Shown here one piece after another: positions 32,648-41,266 of a stretch of DNA of 59,292 bases. The DNA is from Nocardioides sp. AX2bis (GTDB taxonomy: Bacteria > Actinomycetota > Actinomycetes > Propionibacteriales > Nocardioidaceae). The notes under the pieces were generated by a model, which worked only from the letters and a program-made list of their open reading frames with translations, was not told the DNA's origin and ran no database searches. The position numbers were made by a program, and so were the translations under genes. Position 1 is the stretch's first letter, and each line of letters opens with the position of its first letter. The DNA lies in the NCBI RefSeq assembly GCF_902506435.1, contig NZ_LR733215.1, positions 2,668,897 to 2,728,188 of the forward strand. The letters run 5' to 3'.

Positions 32648-34413
32648 GTCAGCTCGTCCTCGTCGAACTCGGGGGCCAGGTCGCGCGCGTGCTTGATGTC
32701 GTCGTTCGAGGTGCCGGCGGCGACCATCGGCCACACCATGGCGTCGCGGAAGACCCGGAAGTCGACCACGACGGGCATGTCGTTGATGCCCATCGCCTTC
32801 TCGATCGTGGCGTCCACGTCCTCGGGACGCTCGCAGGCCAGGCCGACGCAGCCGTACGCCTCCGCGAGCTTCACGAAGTCGGGGACCCGCTTGGAGTGCA
32901 GGTCGGTGTTGGAGTAGCGCTCCTCGTAGAAGAGGGTCTGCCACTGCCGCACCATGCCCAGCGACTCGTTGTTGATGATCGCGACCTTGATCGGGATGTC
33001 GTTGATCGCGCAGGTGGCCAGCTCCTGGTTGGTCATCTGGAAGCAGCCGTCGCCGTCGATGGCCCACACGGTGCTGTCCGGGCAGGCGACCTTGGCGCCC
33101 ATCGCGGCCGGCACGGAGTAGCCCATCGTGCCGAGGCCGCCGGAGTTGAGCCAGGTGCGCGGCTTCTCGTACTTCACGAAGTGCGCGGCCCACATCTGGT
33201 GCTGCCCGACGCCGGAGGTGTAGATGGTGTCGGGGCCGGCGATCGCGCCGAGGCGCTCGATGACGTACTGCGGGGAGAGCGCACCGTCGGCGGGGACGTC
33301 GTAGCCCAGCGGGTACGTCTTCTTGACCCCGGCCAGGAAGTCGACCCAGCCCTCGTAGTCGCCGGTGGTGCCCTGGTCCGCCTCGGCCTGCAGCAGGACG
33401 ATGAGGTCGGCGAGGACCTCGCGGACGTCACCCACGATCGGCACGTCGGCGTGGCGGTTCTTGCCGATCTCGGCCGGGTCGATGTCGGCGTGGATGACCT
33501 TGGCGCCGGGCGCGAAGGAGTCGAGGTTGCCGGTCACGCGGTCGTCGAAGCGGGCGCCGAGGGTGATCAGCAGGTCGGCCTTCTGCAGGCCGGCCACCGC
33601 CGCCACGGTCCCGTGCATCCCGGGCATCCCGAGGTGCTGCGGGTGGGAGTCGGGGAAGGCACCCAGCGCCATCAGCGTCGTCACGACCGGTATGCCGGTC
33701 ATCTCGGCCAGGCGCAGCAGCTCGGCCGAGGCGTTGGAGCGGATGGTGCCGCCGCCGACGTAGAGCACCGGCTTGCGCGACTCGAGGATCAGCCGGGCGG
33801 CCTCCCGGACCTGCTTGGCGTGCGGCCTGGTCACCGGGCGGTAGCCGGGCAGGCCGAGGTCGGTGGGCCAGGTGAAGGTGGTCTGCGCGGTCAGCGCGGA
33901 CTTCGCCACGTCGACCAGGACCGGCCCGGGACGGCCGGTGGAGGCGATGTGGAAGGCCTGGGCCACGGCGCGCGGGATCTCGGCGGGGTCGGTGACCAGG
34001 AAGTTGTGCTTGGTGATCGGCATCGTGATGCCGCGGATGTCGGCTTCCTGGAACGCGTCGGTCCCGATCATCGAGGCGCCCACCTGGCCGGTGATCGCGA
34101 CCAGGGGCACGGAGTCCATGTGCGCGTCGGCCAGCGGGGTGACCAGGTTCGTCGCGCCGGGTCCGGAGGTCGCCATGCAGACGCCCACCCGGCCGCTCGC
34201 GGCGGCGTACCCCTGCGCGGCGTGGCCGGCGCCCTGCTCGTGGCGGACGAGGATGTGGCGCATCGAGGAGTCCATCATCGGGTCGTACGCCGGGAGGATC
34301 GCGCCGCCCGGGATCCCGAACACGTGCTCGGTGCCCGCCGCCTCGAGCGAGCGGATCAGGCTCTGCGCGCCGGTGATCGTGCCCGACGTCGTCGTCGTGC
34401 TCTGCTGGGTCAT
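32644..34413 (-). CDS. ilvB: Acetolactate synthase large (catalytic) subunit
   Basis: ThDP enzyme that joins two pyruvates (or pyruvate and 2-oxobutyrate). The 589-residue protein has the N-terminal ThDP glutamate region [30 protein letters not shown], and the C-terminal ThDP motif [32 protein letters not shown] 34413 was chosen because it begins the family sequence after a Thr/Ser-rich head; the longer frame would run through the attenuator. It is the first structural gene after the leader peptide and terminator. Confidence 0.97.
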   Translation of the reverse strand: MTQQSTTTTSGTITGAQSLIRSLEAAGTEHVFGIPGGAILPAYDPMMDSSMRHILVRHEQGAGHAAQGYAAASGRVGVCMATSGPGATNLVTPLADAHMDSVPLVAITGQVGASMIGTDAFQEADIRGITMPITKHNFLVTDPAEIPRAVAQAFHIASTGRPGPVLVDVAKSALTAQTTFTWPTDLGLPGYRPVTRPHAKQVREAARLILESRKPVLYVGGGTIRSNASAELLRLAEMTGIPVVTTLMALGAFPDSHPQHLGMPGMHGTVAAVAGLQKADLLITLGARFDDRVTGNLDSFAPGAKVIHADIDPAEIGKNRHADVPIVGDVREVLADLIVLLQAEADQGTTGDYEGWVDFLAGVKKTYPLGYDVPADGALSPQYVIERLGAIAGPDTIYTSGVGQHQMWAAHFVKYEKPRTWLNSGGLGTMGYSVPAAMGAKVACPDSTVWAIDGDGCFQMTNQELATCAINDIPIKVAIINNESLGMVRQWQTLFYEERYSNTDLHSKRVPDFVKLAEAYGCVGLACERPEDVDATIEKAMGINDMPVVVDFRVFRDAMVWPMVAAGTSNDDIKHARDLAPEFDEDELT

Positions 34414-34446
34414 GTCTGGTCCGTTCTCGGGGCTGGTCCTGGCAAC

Positions 34447-34480
34447 AAAAAACCCCTCGGTTGCCCGGGCAACGAGGGGT
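34447..34480 (-). terminator. Intrinsic terminator of the ilvB attenuator
   Basis: An ACCCCTCG/CGAGGGGT stem extended by TTGCCCGGGCAA, with one bulged base, followed on the minus strand by six T residues. It ends 33 bases before the ilvB ATG. Confidence 0.92.
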
Positions 34481-34498
34481 GACGCGCTGGCGGTGTGA

Positions 34499-34537
34499 CT
34501 AGCCGACGCGTCGAGGACGTACGAGGAGGTGGCGCAT
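34499..34537 (-). CDS. ilvB attenuator leader peptide, 12 residues
   Basis: Reads [12 protein letters not shown] and then TAG; the Leu-Leu-Val and final Val codons fit a branched-chain sensor. The ATG is 6 bases after TACGGT (34544-34549), so the transcript likely starts at or next to the ATG. The terminator lies 19 bases beyond the stop. Confidence 0.88.
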   Translation of the reverse strand: MRHLLVRPRRVG

Positions 34538-34543
34538 GTCGCC

Positions 34544-34623
34544 ACCGTAGCCCGGTGCCCCTGGCCGCGTCAGCAGCCTACGCGCGACCGGCCACATGGT
34601 GAGACAAGGGTCCCACCACGTGG
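34544..34623 (-). promoter_or_regulatory. ilvB promoter and upstream operator
   Basis: A -10 box TACGGT (34544-34549) and a -35-like CTGACG 18 bases upstream. Further up, CCACATGGTGAGA (34592-34604) and TCCCACCACGTGG (34611-34623) form an imperfect inverted repeat (2 mismatches of 13). The inner arm is the motif TCTCACCATGTGG on the minus strand, shared with leuB and cimA. Confidence 0.55.
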
Positions 34624-34630
34624 ACGCCTG

Positions 34631-34673
34631 GGTGCGGTCCCGGTGCGGTCCCGGTGCGGTTCCGGTGCGGTCA
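34631..34673. repeat. 11-bp tandem repeat, four copies
   Basis: GGTGCGGTCCC is repeated four times with small changes, just beyond the stop of the photolyase-like gene and upstream of the ilvB operator. Confidence 0.8.
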
Positions 34674-35927
34674 GGGCGTGGGGGCGCCGATGCCCTTGCG
34701 CCACGCCGAGAACGACTGCACCGCCGCCGGACGCGGACGAGCCAGCCAGGGCCAGGGGTGGGCCTCGACGACGTCGACACGGGCGGCGTGGCGGGCCCAG
34801 CCGGGGACCGGCGCCCAGGTCGCCGCCAGCGGGCGAGGACCGAGCTCCTCGGGGACCGCACCCCGGCGGACCTCGAGGTCGCGTCCGACGGCCAGCTCAC
34901 CGAGGGTCTCGGCGAGCAAGACCAGCCGCTTGCCGGAGAGCGTCAGGCGGCGCAGCAGCGGCTCGTCGAAGACGAAGACGGCCGGCCGGGCGGGGTCCGC
35001 GGCGAGCGCCGGGTCGCCCTCGCCGAGGGACTCGGCGGTCAGCCAGACCCGCTCTCCCCCGTCGCCCTCGACCGTCGCGGGGCCGGCCGGGATCTCGCCG
35101 CGGGACAGGTCGGGGCCGTCGACGGCGGGACCGCGGTCGGCGTCCGGCCAGGACTGCACGGGGCAGGCGTGGGAGAGCGCGCAGGAGCCGCACAGGGCCG
35201 GCGCCCGCTTCTCCACCTGCCAGCGGCTGAACCCGTACGGCTTGCCGCTGCCGGTGCCGGTGGTCCACTGCCAGCCGAGCCGGTTGGCCGCCCGCGAGCC
35301 GTCGAGCAGGTGCACGAACATCTCCTGCTCGCCGTCGCGCCAGTCGGCACCGGCGCGCACCGCCCACTGCGAGGCCAGCCACATCCGGGTCTGGTTGACC
35401 AGCCACCCGTCGTCGTGGAGCTCGCCGACGACCGCGTCCATGCACCTCATCTGCACCGGCCAGGGGTCCGCCACGCTGATCGGACCGGCCGCGGCGGCAC
35501 CGGGCGCGGAGCGGGGCTGGTCGTGGCGCAGGGAGGCGCCGAGGTCGGTGCCGACCCGGGCGTAGAGGTGCCGGGCGTACTCCTGCCAGAGCAGCTCGTC
35601 GCGGTACTTGCGGCGGTCCCGGGCCGGTGCGGCACCGGCGGCGTCCCAGACCTCGCGCAGCTGCAGGAGGCCGTGCCGGATGTAGGGCGACATCCGGCTC
35701 GCGCCACGCCGGGACTCCGGCAGCACGGTGCTGCGGCGGGAGGCGTACCCGGTGACGTCGAGCGTGGCCAGCGCGGTGTCGGCCGCGGACTGCCCGCCGC
35801 TCAGCCCGCCGGCGGCGATCCCGTCGGGCCCCTCCAGGGCGAGGTCACCGAGGTGCTCGGCGACCCAGGAGACGACGTCGTGCTGCTCGGCGCCGTCGGC
35901 GACCGACGGCGGAGGGGGCAGGATCAC
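34671..35927 (-). CDS. Photolyase/cryptochrome-like FAD protein with swapped domain order
   Basis: 418 residues. The first ~300 match the FAD-binding helical domain of photolyases: SRMSPYIRHGLLQLREV, LLWQEYARHLYARV, DGWLVNQTRMWLASQW and RLGWQWTTGTGSGKPYGFSRWQVEKRAP. A cysteine cluster (CGSCALSHAC, plus a Cys in MRCMDAV) could hold an Fe-S cluster. The last ~100 residues (PAVFVFDEPLLRRLTLSGKRLVLLAETLGELAVGRDLEVRRGAVPEELG) look like the alpha/beta antenna domain, which is N-terminal in normal photolyases. GTG 35927 lies 3 bases after the stop of the PCD-VOC gene. Repair or light-sensor activity is possible but unproven. Confidence 0.75.
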   Translation of the reverse strand: MILPPPPSVADGAEQHDVVSWVAEHLGDLALEGPDGIAAGGLSGGQSAADTALATLDVTGYASRRSTVLPESRRGASRMSPYIRHGLLQLREVWDAAGAAPARDRRKYRDELLWQEYARHLYARVGTDLGASLRHDQPRSAPGAAAAGPISVADPWPVQMRCMDAVVGELHDDGWLVNQTRMWLASQWAVRAGADWRDGEQEMFVHLLDGSRAANRLGWQWTTGTGSGKPYGFSRWQVEKRAPALCGSCALSHACPVQSWPDADRGPAVDGPDLSRGEIPAGPATVEGDGGERVWLTAESLGEGDPALAADPARPAVFVFDEPLLRRLTLSGKRLVLLAETLGELAVGRDLEVRRGAVPEELGPRPLAATWAPVPGWARHAARVDVVEAHPWPWLARPRPAAVQSFSAWRKGIGAPTP

Positions 35928-35930
35928 GCG

Positions 35931-36773
35931 TCAGCCACGCCCCACCCAGGTGGTCACGCAGGCCTTGTTGCCCTGCGCGTCGGCCAGCACGGTGAAGCGC
36001 GGGGCCATCGCGTCGTCCACGAGGGTGCCGCCGGCGTCGAGCGCGGCCTTGATCCGACGCTCGGCGTCCTCGGGGGGCAGCCGCAGGTCGAGGTGGAAGC
36101 GCTGCACGGGCGACGCGGCCGCCTGGCGGTCGGCCTCGGTCACCGGCTCGTCGGTGACCTGGAACCACAGCGTGGGCCCGCGACCGTCGGGGTCGACCAC
36201 GGCGTCGTCGTCCTCCGGGGTGTCGTAGGCGAGCAGGGCCGCCCAGAAGGGGCGGACCGCGTCCAGGTCGCGGGTGTCGAGCGCGATCTCGAGCACCTGG
36301 AGCTTCTCGGTGGCCGCGCGGGCGCCGAGCCGGCCAGCGTGGTCGCTGATCGTGCGGGCCAGGTCGACGTCACGGCTGGTGACCCCGCCGACGTCGTGGC
36401 TGCTGAGGTGGACCTCGACGAAGCCGTAGCGCAGGTCGACGTCGGGGTGGTGGTCTGCCTTCTCGGCCGCCTTGCCGATGTGGTCGACCAGGGTCAGGCC
36501 GGTGGCGAAGTCGCCGGTCTCGAACCGGGCGTGGAGCTGGTCGAACATGACGCGCCAGTCGTCGAGCAGGGCCGCCTCGACACCGTGGCCGCCCAGGACG
36601 ACCTTCGGGTCCGGCTCCTCCACCGTCGCGGTGCCCTTCTCGTGGGCGTCGCGGCCGTCGGGGGCGTGCACCTCCTGCGGCTCCTCGGGGGTCTCGTCCT
36701 GCCCGTCCTGCGTGTCGTCGCGGTCCTGGTCGGCCTGGTCGACCTGGTCGTCCTGCTGCTTCTCGTCGCTCAT
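35931..36773 (-). CDS. Pterin-4a-carbinolamine dehydratase fused to a VOC domain
   Basis: 280 residues in three parts. Residues 1-55 are a very acidic, Gln/Asp-rich tail (DEKQQDDQVDQADQDRDD). About 60-145 are a PCD/DCoH domain: FATGLTLVDHIGKAAEKADHHPDVDLRYGFVEVHLSSHDVGGVTSRDVDLA, with the HHPD motif of pterin dehydratases. About 150-280 are a glyoxalase/VOC-like domain. PCD enzymes recycle oxidised tetrahydrobiopterin after aromatic amino acid hydroxylases; the VOC domain's job is unknown. It is almost contiguous with the photolyase-like gene and 61 bases downstream of another VOC gene. Confidence 0.85.
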   Translation of the reverse strand: MSDEKQQDDQVDQADQDRDDTQDGQDETPEEPQEVHAPDGRDAHEKGTATVEEPDPKVVLGGHGVEAALLDDWRVMFDQLHARFETGDFATGLTLVDHIGKAAEKADHHPDVDLRYGFVEVHLSSHDVGGVTSRDVDLARTISDHAGRLGARAATEKLQVLEIALDTRDLDAVRPFWAALLAYDTPEDDDAVVDPDGRGPTLWFQVTDEPVTEADRQAAASPVQRFHLDLRLPPEDAERRIKAALDAGGTLVDDAMAPRFTVLADAQGNKACVTTWVGRG

Positions 36774-36834
36774 CGCCTCACCCTGTCCCGCGCGGACCTC
36801 GCAGGGACAGCCCTGTGGGGGTGGGATCGCCTCG

Positions 36835-37248
36835 TCACGGCAGCACCGAGGCGCCGATCGGGCCCGGGTTGAACGCGACCTCCCAGCGGATGCCGGCCGG
36901 GTCGGCGAAGTAGCCGGTGTAGCCGCCCCACTCCCGCGAGGCGCCCTGACCGACCTCGCTCGCGCCGGCCACCCGGGCGTCCTGGAGCACCAGGTCGACC
37001 TCGCTGCGCGAGGCGACGTTGTGGGCCAGGGTCACCGGTACCAGGCCCGGCCCGGTGCGTACGGCCCCGACCTCGCTCTCGAAGGAGGCCTGCTCCCACA
37101 GCGACAGCACGACCCGGTCGGCCACCCTGATCATGATCACGTCGCCCACCTCGACGTCGGCGTGCCAGCCGAGCCCGTCGACGTAGAAGGCCCGCGCTGC
37201 GGCGAGGTCGGGCACGGCGAGGGTCACGAAGCTGAGGCGCTGGTCCAT
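36835..37248 (-). CDS. VOC (glyoxalase/bleomycin resistance) family protein
   Basis: A 137-residue protein with the two beta-alpha-beta-beta-beta modules of the vicinal oxygen chelate fold. The N-terminal LSFVTLAVPDLAAARAFYVDGLGW and the C-terminal WGGYTGYFADPAGIRWEVAFNPG mark the fold and likely metal-binding edges. Function (dioxygenase, isomerase or binding protein) is not clear. ATG 37248 is 6 bases after TAGCCT (37255-37260). It leads a probable three-gene unit with PCD-VOC and the photolyase-like gene. Confidence 0.88.
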   Translation of the reverse strand: MDQRLSFVTLAVPDLAAARAFYVDGLGWHADVEVGDVIMIRVADRVVLSLWEQASFESEVGAVRTGPGLVPVTLAHNVASRSEVDLVLQDARVAGASEVGQGASREWGGYTGYFADPAGIRWEVAFNPGPIGASVLP

Positions 37249-37304
37249 GACCCGAGGCTAGGGCGGCCCGCCGACACCTGACCACCGCGCCACGTCCCGA
37301 CGAG

Positions 37305-37370
37305 GGTGTCCGGAACCGTCATCTCGACGCGCCGCGAGCGTCATCTCGGCTGTCCGCGAGCGTCATCTCG
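37305..37370 (-). repeat. 22-bp x3 downstream repeat element, copy g
   Basis: Units at 37349-37370, 37327-37348 and 37305-37326 on the minus strand. Unit 1 overlaps the end of kynU, and its CGAGATGA supplies the kynU stop codon TGA. Confidence 0.92.
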
Positions 37371-38607
37371 GCGGGGCGAGCTCCTCGGCGATCGCGTCCA
37401 TCCCGGCGCGGACCTCGGCGAAGGAGGTCGACAGCGGCGACAGGCCCAGGCGCAGGCCGCCGGGGTCGCGGTAGTCGGGGACGACGTCGCGGGCCCACAG
37501 CCGCCGGGTGACCTCCTGCATCGCCGGGTGCCGCAGCGTCACGTGGCCGCCGCGCAGGTGCGCCTCGCGCGGGGAGGCCAGCTCGACGCCGTGCTCCCCC
37601 AGCTCGGCGTCGGCGAGCGCGACCACCATCCGGGTCAGCGCCTCGGACTTGGCTCGCACCGCCGTCATCCCGACCTCCTCGAGCAGGTCGAGCATGTCGG
37701 CGAGCGCGAGCATCCCGACCACGGGCGGGGTGCCCGACAGCATGCGGCGCACCCCGGCGGCCGGAGCCCAGTCGGGCCCCATCCGGAAGGGCTCGGCGTG
37801 GCCGATCCAGCCGCGCACCGGCTGGGTCAGGGCGTCGGGCCCCTCGAGGTGCCGGGCGGCGACGTAGACGAACGCCGGCGCACCGGGGCCGCCGTTGAGG
37901 TACTTGTAGGTGCAGCCCACGGCCAGGTCGGCGCCCCAGGCGTCGAGGGCCAGCGGGACCGACCCGACGGAGTGGGAGAGGTCCCAGAGCACCAGCGCGC
38001 CCGCCTCGTGGGCAAGGGCCGTCAGGGCGGGACCGTCGGCGATCCAGGCCGAGCGGTAGGCCACGTGGCTCAGCGCCACGAGCGCCGTGTCGGGACCCAG
38101 GACCGCGGCCAGCTGGTCCGCGGTGACGCCGGCCGCGGGGTCGACGTCGATCCACCGGACCCGCAGCCCGAGCTCGGCGGCCACGCCCGCGGCCAGGTAC
38201 CGGTCGGTCGGGAAGTTGTCGCTGTCCATCACGATCTCGTGCCGCCCGGGCCGGGCGGCCACGGCCGCGCGCATCGCCTTGTAGAGCAGGACGGTGGTCG
38301 AGTCGCCGACCACCGTCTGGCCGGGGGCCGCGCCGAGGCAGGCGGCGCCGATCCGGTCGCCGAGCAGCGTCGGCAGCTCCATCCACTGCTCGTCCCAGCC
38401 ACGGATGAGCCGTCCGCCCCACTCCTGGTCGACGAACGCCGCGAGCCGGGGGCCGGTCACCCGCAGCGGGCGACCGAGGGAGTTCCCGTCGAGGTAGACC
38501 AGCGGCTGCTCGGCGCCCACGAAACGGTCGCGACAGGCCGCGAGCGGGTCGGCGGCGTCGAGGGCGCGGGCGTCGGTCGGGTCGGACGGCGGGGTCGGCT
38601 CGGGCAC
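37363..38607 (-). CDS. kynU: Kynureninase
   Basis: PLP enzyme splitting kynurenine to anthranilate and alanine in tryptophan breakdown. The PLP lysine lies in VGCTYKYLNGGPGAPAFVYV; YLDGNSLGRPL near the N-terminus, SHVAYRSAWIADGPAL and SHSVGSVPLALD are family markers. The 414-residue length is normal. The GTG at 38607 is 7 bases after TAGGGT (38615-38620). The last codons AGA-TGA lie inside a 22-bp repeat unit, so the original C-terminus may have been altered. The kynA and kynB partners are not in the window. Confidence 0.95.
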   Translation of the reverse strand: MPEPTPPSDPTDARALDAADPLAACRDRFVGAEQPLVYLDGNSLGRPLRVTGPRLAAFVDQEWGGRLIRGWDEQWMELPTLLGDRIGAACLGAAPGQTVVGDSTTVLLYKAMRAAVAARPGRHEIVMDSDNFPTDRYLAAGVAAELGLRVRWIDVDPAAGVTADQLAAVLGPDTALVALSHVAYRSAWIADGPALTALAHEAGALVLWDLSHSVGSVPLALDAWGADLAVGCTYKYLNGGPGAPAFVYVAARHLEGPDALTQPVRGWIGHAEPFRMGPDWAPAAGVRRMLSGTPPVVGMLALADMLDLLEEVGMTAVRAKSEALTRMVVALADAELGEHGVELASPREAHLRGGHVTLRHPAMQEVTRRLWARDVVPDYRDPGGLRLGLSPLSTSFAEVRAGMDAIAEELAPPR

Positions 38608-38628
38608 GCGGCCGACCCTAGACGCGAG

Positions 38629-38662
38629 CGACGCCCCGCTCCTCGACGGGAGCGGGGCGTCG
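38629..38662 (-). terminator. Terminator hairpin after the SDR gene
   Basis: A perfect 14-bp stem (38629-38642 with 38649-38662) and a 6-base loop, located 18 bases beyond the SDR stop and just upstream of the kynU promoter. There is no T tract. Confidence 0.75.
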
Positions 38663-38679
38663 GTCCGAGCCGGTGGGTC

Positions 38680-39342
38680 TCAGTCCGTCGAGACCTGGTG
38701 GCGGAACTCGCCGCGCTCGGTGTGCATCGTCCAGAGGCGGTCGGCGAGGACCTCGGGGTCCTTCTCGCCACCGGGCTCGATCGCGCCGCCGATGATGAGC
38801 TGCCCGACGTGGATGCCCTCCTCCTTCAGCTCCTCGTGGAGCAGCTGGGCGTACGCCGCCTGCCCCGCGAAGGCGACCGAGGTGCCGGTCACGGCGCGGC
38901 CGGGCTTGACCGCCGAGCCGCCGTTGACGAACAGGATCGTGCCGCGGTTCTCGCCCAGGAAGCGCATCCCGGGGACGACCTCGTGCACGGCCGCGACGGG
39001 GCCGTAGATGGAGAACTGGATCGGGCCGACGAGGTCCCGCGGCATGGTCTCGAGGACGGGGCGCATGAACTTCTTGTCCGGCAGCGGGCTGTACTGCAGC
39101 ACCTCGATCGGGCCGAGCTCCTTCGTGGCGTCGTCCAGGGCGCGACGCAGCGACGCGGGGTTGCGGACGTCGGCGGTGAAGCCCTGGGCCTGCACCCCGT
39201 CGCCGGCCAGCTCCGCGGCGAGCGCGTCGAGCCGGGCCTGGTTGCGGGAGATCAGCGCGACCGAGAAGCCCTCCCGGCCGAACCGACGTGCGACGGCGGC
39301 GCCGAGGCCGCTTCCTGCTCCGATGATGGCGAGTGTGGTCAT
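38680..39342 (-). CDS. Short-chain dehydrogenase/reductase
   Basis: A 220-residue SDR. The nucleotide loop IIGAGSGLGAAVARRFGREGFSVALISRN is classical, but the usual catalytic Tyr-x3-Lys is not obvious: the expected segment reads TSVAFAGQAAYAQLLHEELKEEG, so Tyr and Lys spacing differs. It may be an atypical or weakly active member. Substrate is unknown. It has its own hairpin terminator and is not obviously joined to kynU. Confidence 0.88.
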   Translation of the reverse strand: MTTLAIIGAGSGLGAAVARRFGREGFSVALISRNQARLDALAAELAGDGVQAQGFTADVRNPASLRRALDDATKELGPIEVLQYSPLPDKKFMRPVLETMPRDLVGPIQFSIYGPVAAVHEVVPGMRFLGENRGTILFVNGGSAVKPGRAVTGTSVAFAGQAAYAQLLHEELKEEGIHVGQLIIGGAIEPGGEKDPEVLADRLWTMHTERGEFRHQVSTD

Positions 39343-39421
39343 GACAGCCCCAACCGGACCGGTCGCCGTCGTCTTCCGTCCCCCGGCGTGAGGAACGACT
39401 CCCCAACCCCGGAGGTCGAGG

Positions 39422-39480
39422 TAGTCCCTGACGAGATCGTCCTCGATCCTGGCGATCGGCGACGATTTCGTCAGGGACTA
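39422..39480 (-). terminator. Long near-perfect palindrome downstream of ilvD
   Basis: The 20-base arms at 39422-39441 and 39461-39480 differ at one base. The 19-base centre contains a further CGATC/GATCG pair, so the whole 59 bases can fold into one long hairpin. It lies 8 bases beyond the ilvD stop. Confidence 0.7.
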
Positions 39481-39487
39481 TCCACCC

Positions 39488-41224
39488 TCAGCTGGTGACG
39501 GCCCCGACCGCGGCGGACTGCACGGTCTTGGCGTACTTGCCGAGCACGCCGCGGGTGTACTTCGGCGGGAGCGGCTCCCAGCCCTCGCGGCGCGAGGCCA
39601 GCTCGGCCTCGTCCACGTCGACGTCGAGCAGGCGTCGGGCGACGTCGAGGGTGATCGTGTCGCCGTCGCGCAGGAACGCGATCGGGCCGCCGTCGACGGC
39701 CTCGGGGGCGACGTGGCCGACGCACAGGCCGGTCGTCCCGCCGGAGAACCGGCCGTCGGTCAGCAGCAGGACGTCCTTGCCCAGGCCGGCGCCCTTGATC
39801 GCGGCGGTGATCGCCAGCATCTCGCGCATGCCGGGACCGCCCTTGGGGCCCTCGTAGCGGATCACGACGGCGTCGCCGGCGGTGATCTCGCCCGCGGTCA
39901 GCGCGTCCATCGCGGCGCGCTCGCCGTCGAAGACCCGTGCGGTGCCGGTGATGACGGACTCGTCGAAGCCGGCCGACTTCACCACGGCGCCCTCGGGGGC
40001 CAGCGAGCCCTTGAGGATGGTCAGCCCGCCGGTGGCGTGGATGGGCGAGCGGAGCTGGCGGATGATCGTGCCGTCGACCGGCGGCGGCGCGATGTCGGCG
40101 AGGTTCTCCGCGACGGTACGCCCGGTGCAGGTCAGCGCGTCCCCGTGCAGCAGGCCGGCCTCGAGCAGGGCCTTCATCACCATCGGGATGCCACCGACCC
40201 GGTCGAGGTCGACCCAGACGTACTTGCCGAAGGGCTTCATGTCGGCCAGGTGCGGGACCTTCTCGCCGATCCGGGTGAAGTCGTCCAGGGTCAGCTCGAC
40301 CTCCGCCTCGTTGGCGATCGCGAGCAGGTGCAGCACGGCGTTGGTGGAGCCGCCGAGCGCCATCGCCACGGCGATCGCGTTCTCGAAGGCCTCCCGGGTC
40401 ATGATCTGGCGCGCGGTGATGCCGTGGCGCAGCATCTCCACGACGGCCATCCCGGACTGGTGGGCGATCTTGTCGCGGCGGCGGTCGACGGCCGGCGGGG
40501 CGGCCGAGCCGGGCAGCGCCATGCCGAGGCCCTCGGCGACCGCGGCCATGGTGTTGGCGGTGTAGGCGCCGCCGCAGGCACCCTCACCGGGGCAGATCGC
40601 GCGCTCGACCTTGTCGACCTGCTCGCGGGTGATCTTGCCGGCCAGGCAGGCACCGACGGCCTCGAAGGCGTCGATGATCGTGACGTCCTCGCCGTCGACC
40701 TTGCCCGGCATGATCGTGCCGGCGTAGAGGAAGACGCTGGCCAGGTCGAGGCGGGCCGCGGCCATCAGCATCCCGGGCAGCGACTTGTCGCAGCCGGCCA
40801 GCAGCACCGAGCCGTCCAGGCGCTCGGCCATCATCACGGTCTCGACCGAGTCGGCGATGACCTCGCGGGAGACCAGCGAGAAGTGCATCCCCTCGTGGCC
40901 CATGGAGATGCCGTCGGAGACCGAGATGGTGCCGAACTCGAGCGGGAACCCGCCGGCGGCGTGCACGCCGTTCTTGACCGCCTTGGCCAGCCGGTCCAGC
41001 GACAGGTTGCAGGGGGTGATCTCGTTCCAGGACGAGGCGACGCCGATCTGCGGCTTGAGGAAGTCGTCGTCGTCCATGCCGACCGCGCGGAGCATGCCGC
41101 GGGCGGCGGCCTTCTCGAGGCCGTCGGTCACGTCGCGGCTGCGCGGCTTGATGTCCACACCGGGCTCGGCGCCCTGGGTGCCGGTGGTGGTGCTGCTCTC
41201 GGGGCCGTCGACCGTGGTGCTCAT
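39488..41224 (-). CDS. ilvD: Dihydroxyacid dehydratase
   Basis: Fe-S dehydratase, third common step of Val and Ile synthesis, 578 residues. Cluster cysteines are recognisable in [32 protein letters not shown] and [17 protein letters not shown]; the C-terminal [23 protein letters not shown] is a family block. The N-terminal ~35 residues are Ser/Thr-rich and variable. The ATG at 41224 is 6 bases after TAGCCT (41231-41236), so unlike cimA and ilvB it seems to have no leader peptide. Confidence 0.97.
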   Translation of the reverse strand: MSTTVDGPESSTTTGTQGAEPGVDIKPRSRDVTDGLEKAAARGMLRAVGMDDDDFLKPQIGVASSWNEITPCNLSLDRLAKAVKNGVHAAGGFPLEFGTISVSDGISMGHEGMHFSLVSREVIADSVETVMMAERLDGSVLLAGCDKSLPGMLMAAARLDLASVFLYAGTIMPGKVDGEDVTIIDAFEAVGACLAGKITREQVDKVERAICPGEGACGGAYTANTMAAVAEGLGMALPGSAAPPAVDRRRDKIAHQSGMAVVEMLRHGITARQIMTREAFENAIAVAMALGGSTNAVLHLLAIANEAEVELTLDDFTRIGEKVPHLADMKPFGKYVWVDLDRVGGIPMVMKALLEAGLLHGDALTCTGRTVAENLADIAPPPVDGTIIRQLRSPIHATGGLTILKGSLAPEGAVVKSAGFDESVITGTARVFDGERAAMDALTAGEITAGDAVVIRYEGPKGGPGMREMLAITAAIKGAGLGKDVLLLTDGRFSGGTTGLCVGHVAPEAVDGGPIAFLRDGDTITLDVARRLLDVDVDEAELASRREGWEPLPPKYTRGVLGKYAKTVQSAAVGAVTS

Positions 41225-41266
41225 GGGGCGAGGCTACGACGCCCGCCGGCGTCCCGGCGCCGCAGG

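Noticed and set aside
34499..34900. A 133-codon minus-strand ORF upstream of ilvB
   Set aside because: Only its last 12 codons (the leader peptide) are supported; the rest overlaps the promoter, the operator and the end of the photolyase-like gene and is Arg/Pro-rich.
38680..39342. Dedicated operon of kynU with the SDR
   Set aside because: A 14-bp terminator hairpin and a separate kynU -10 box lie between them.
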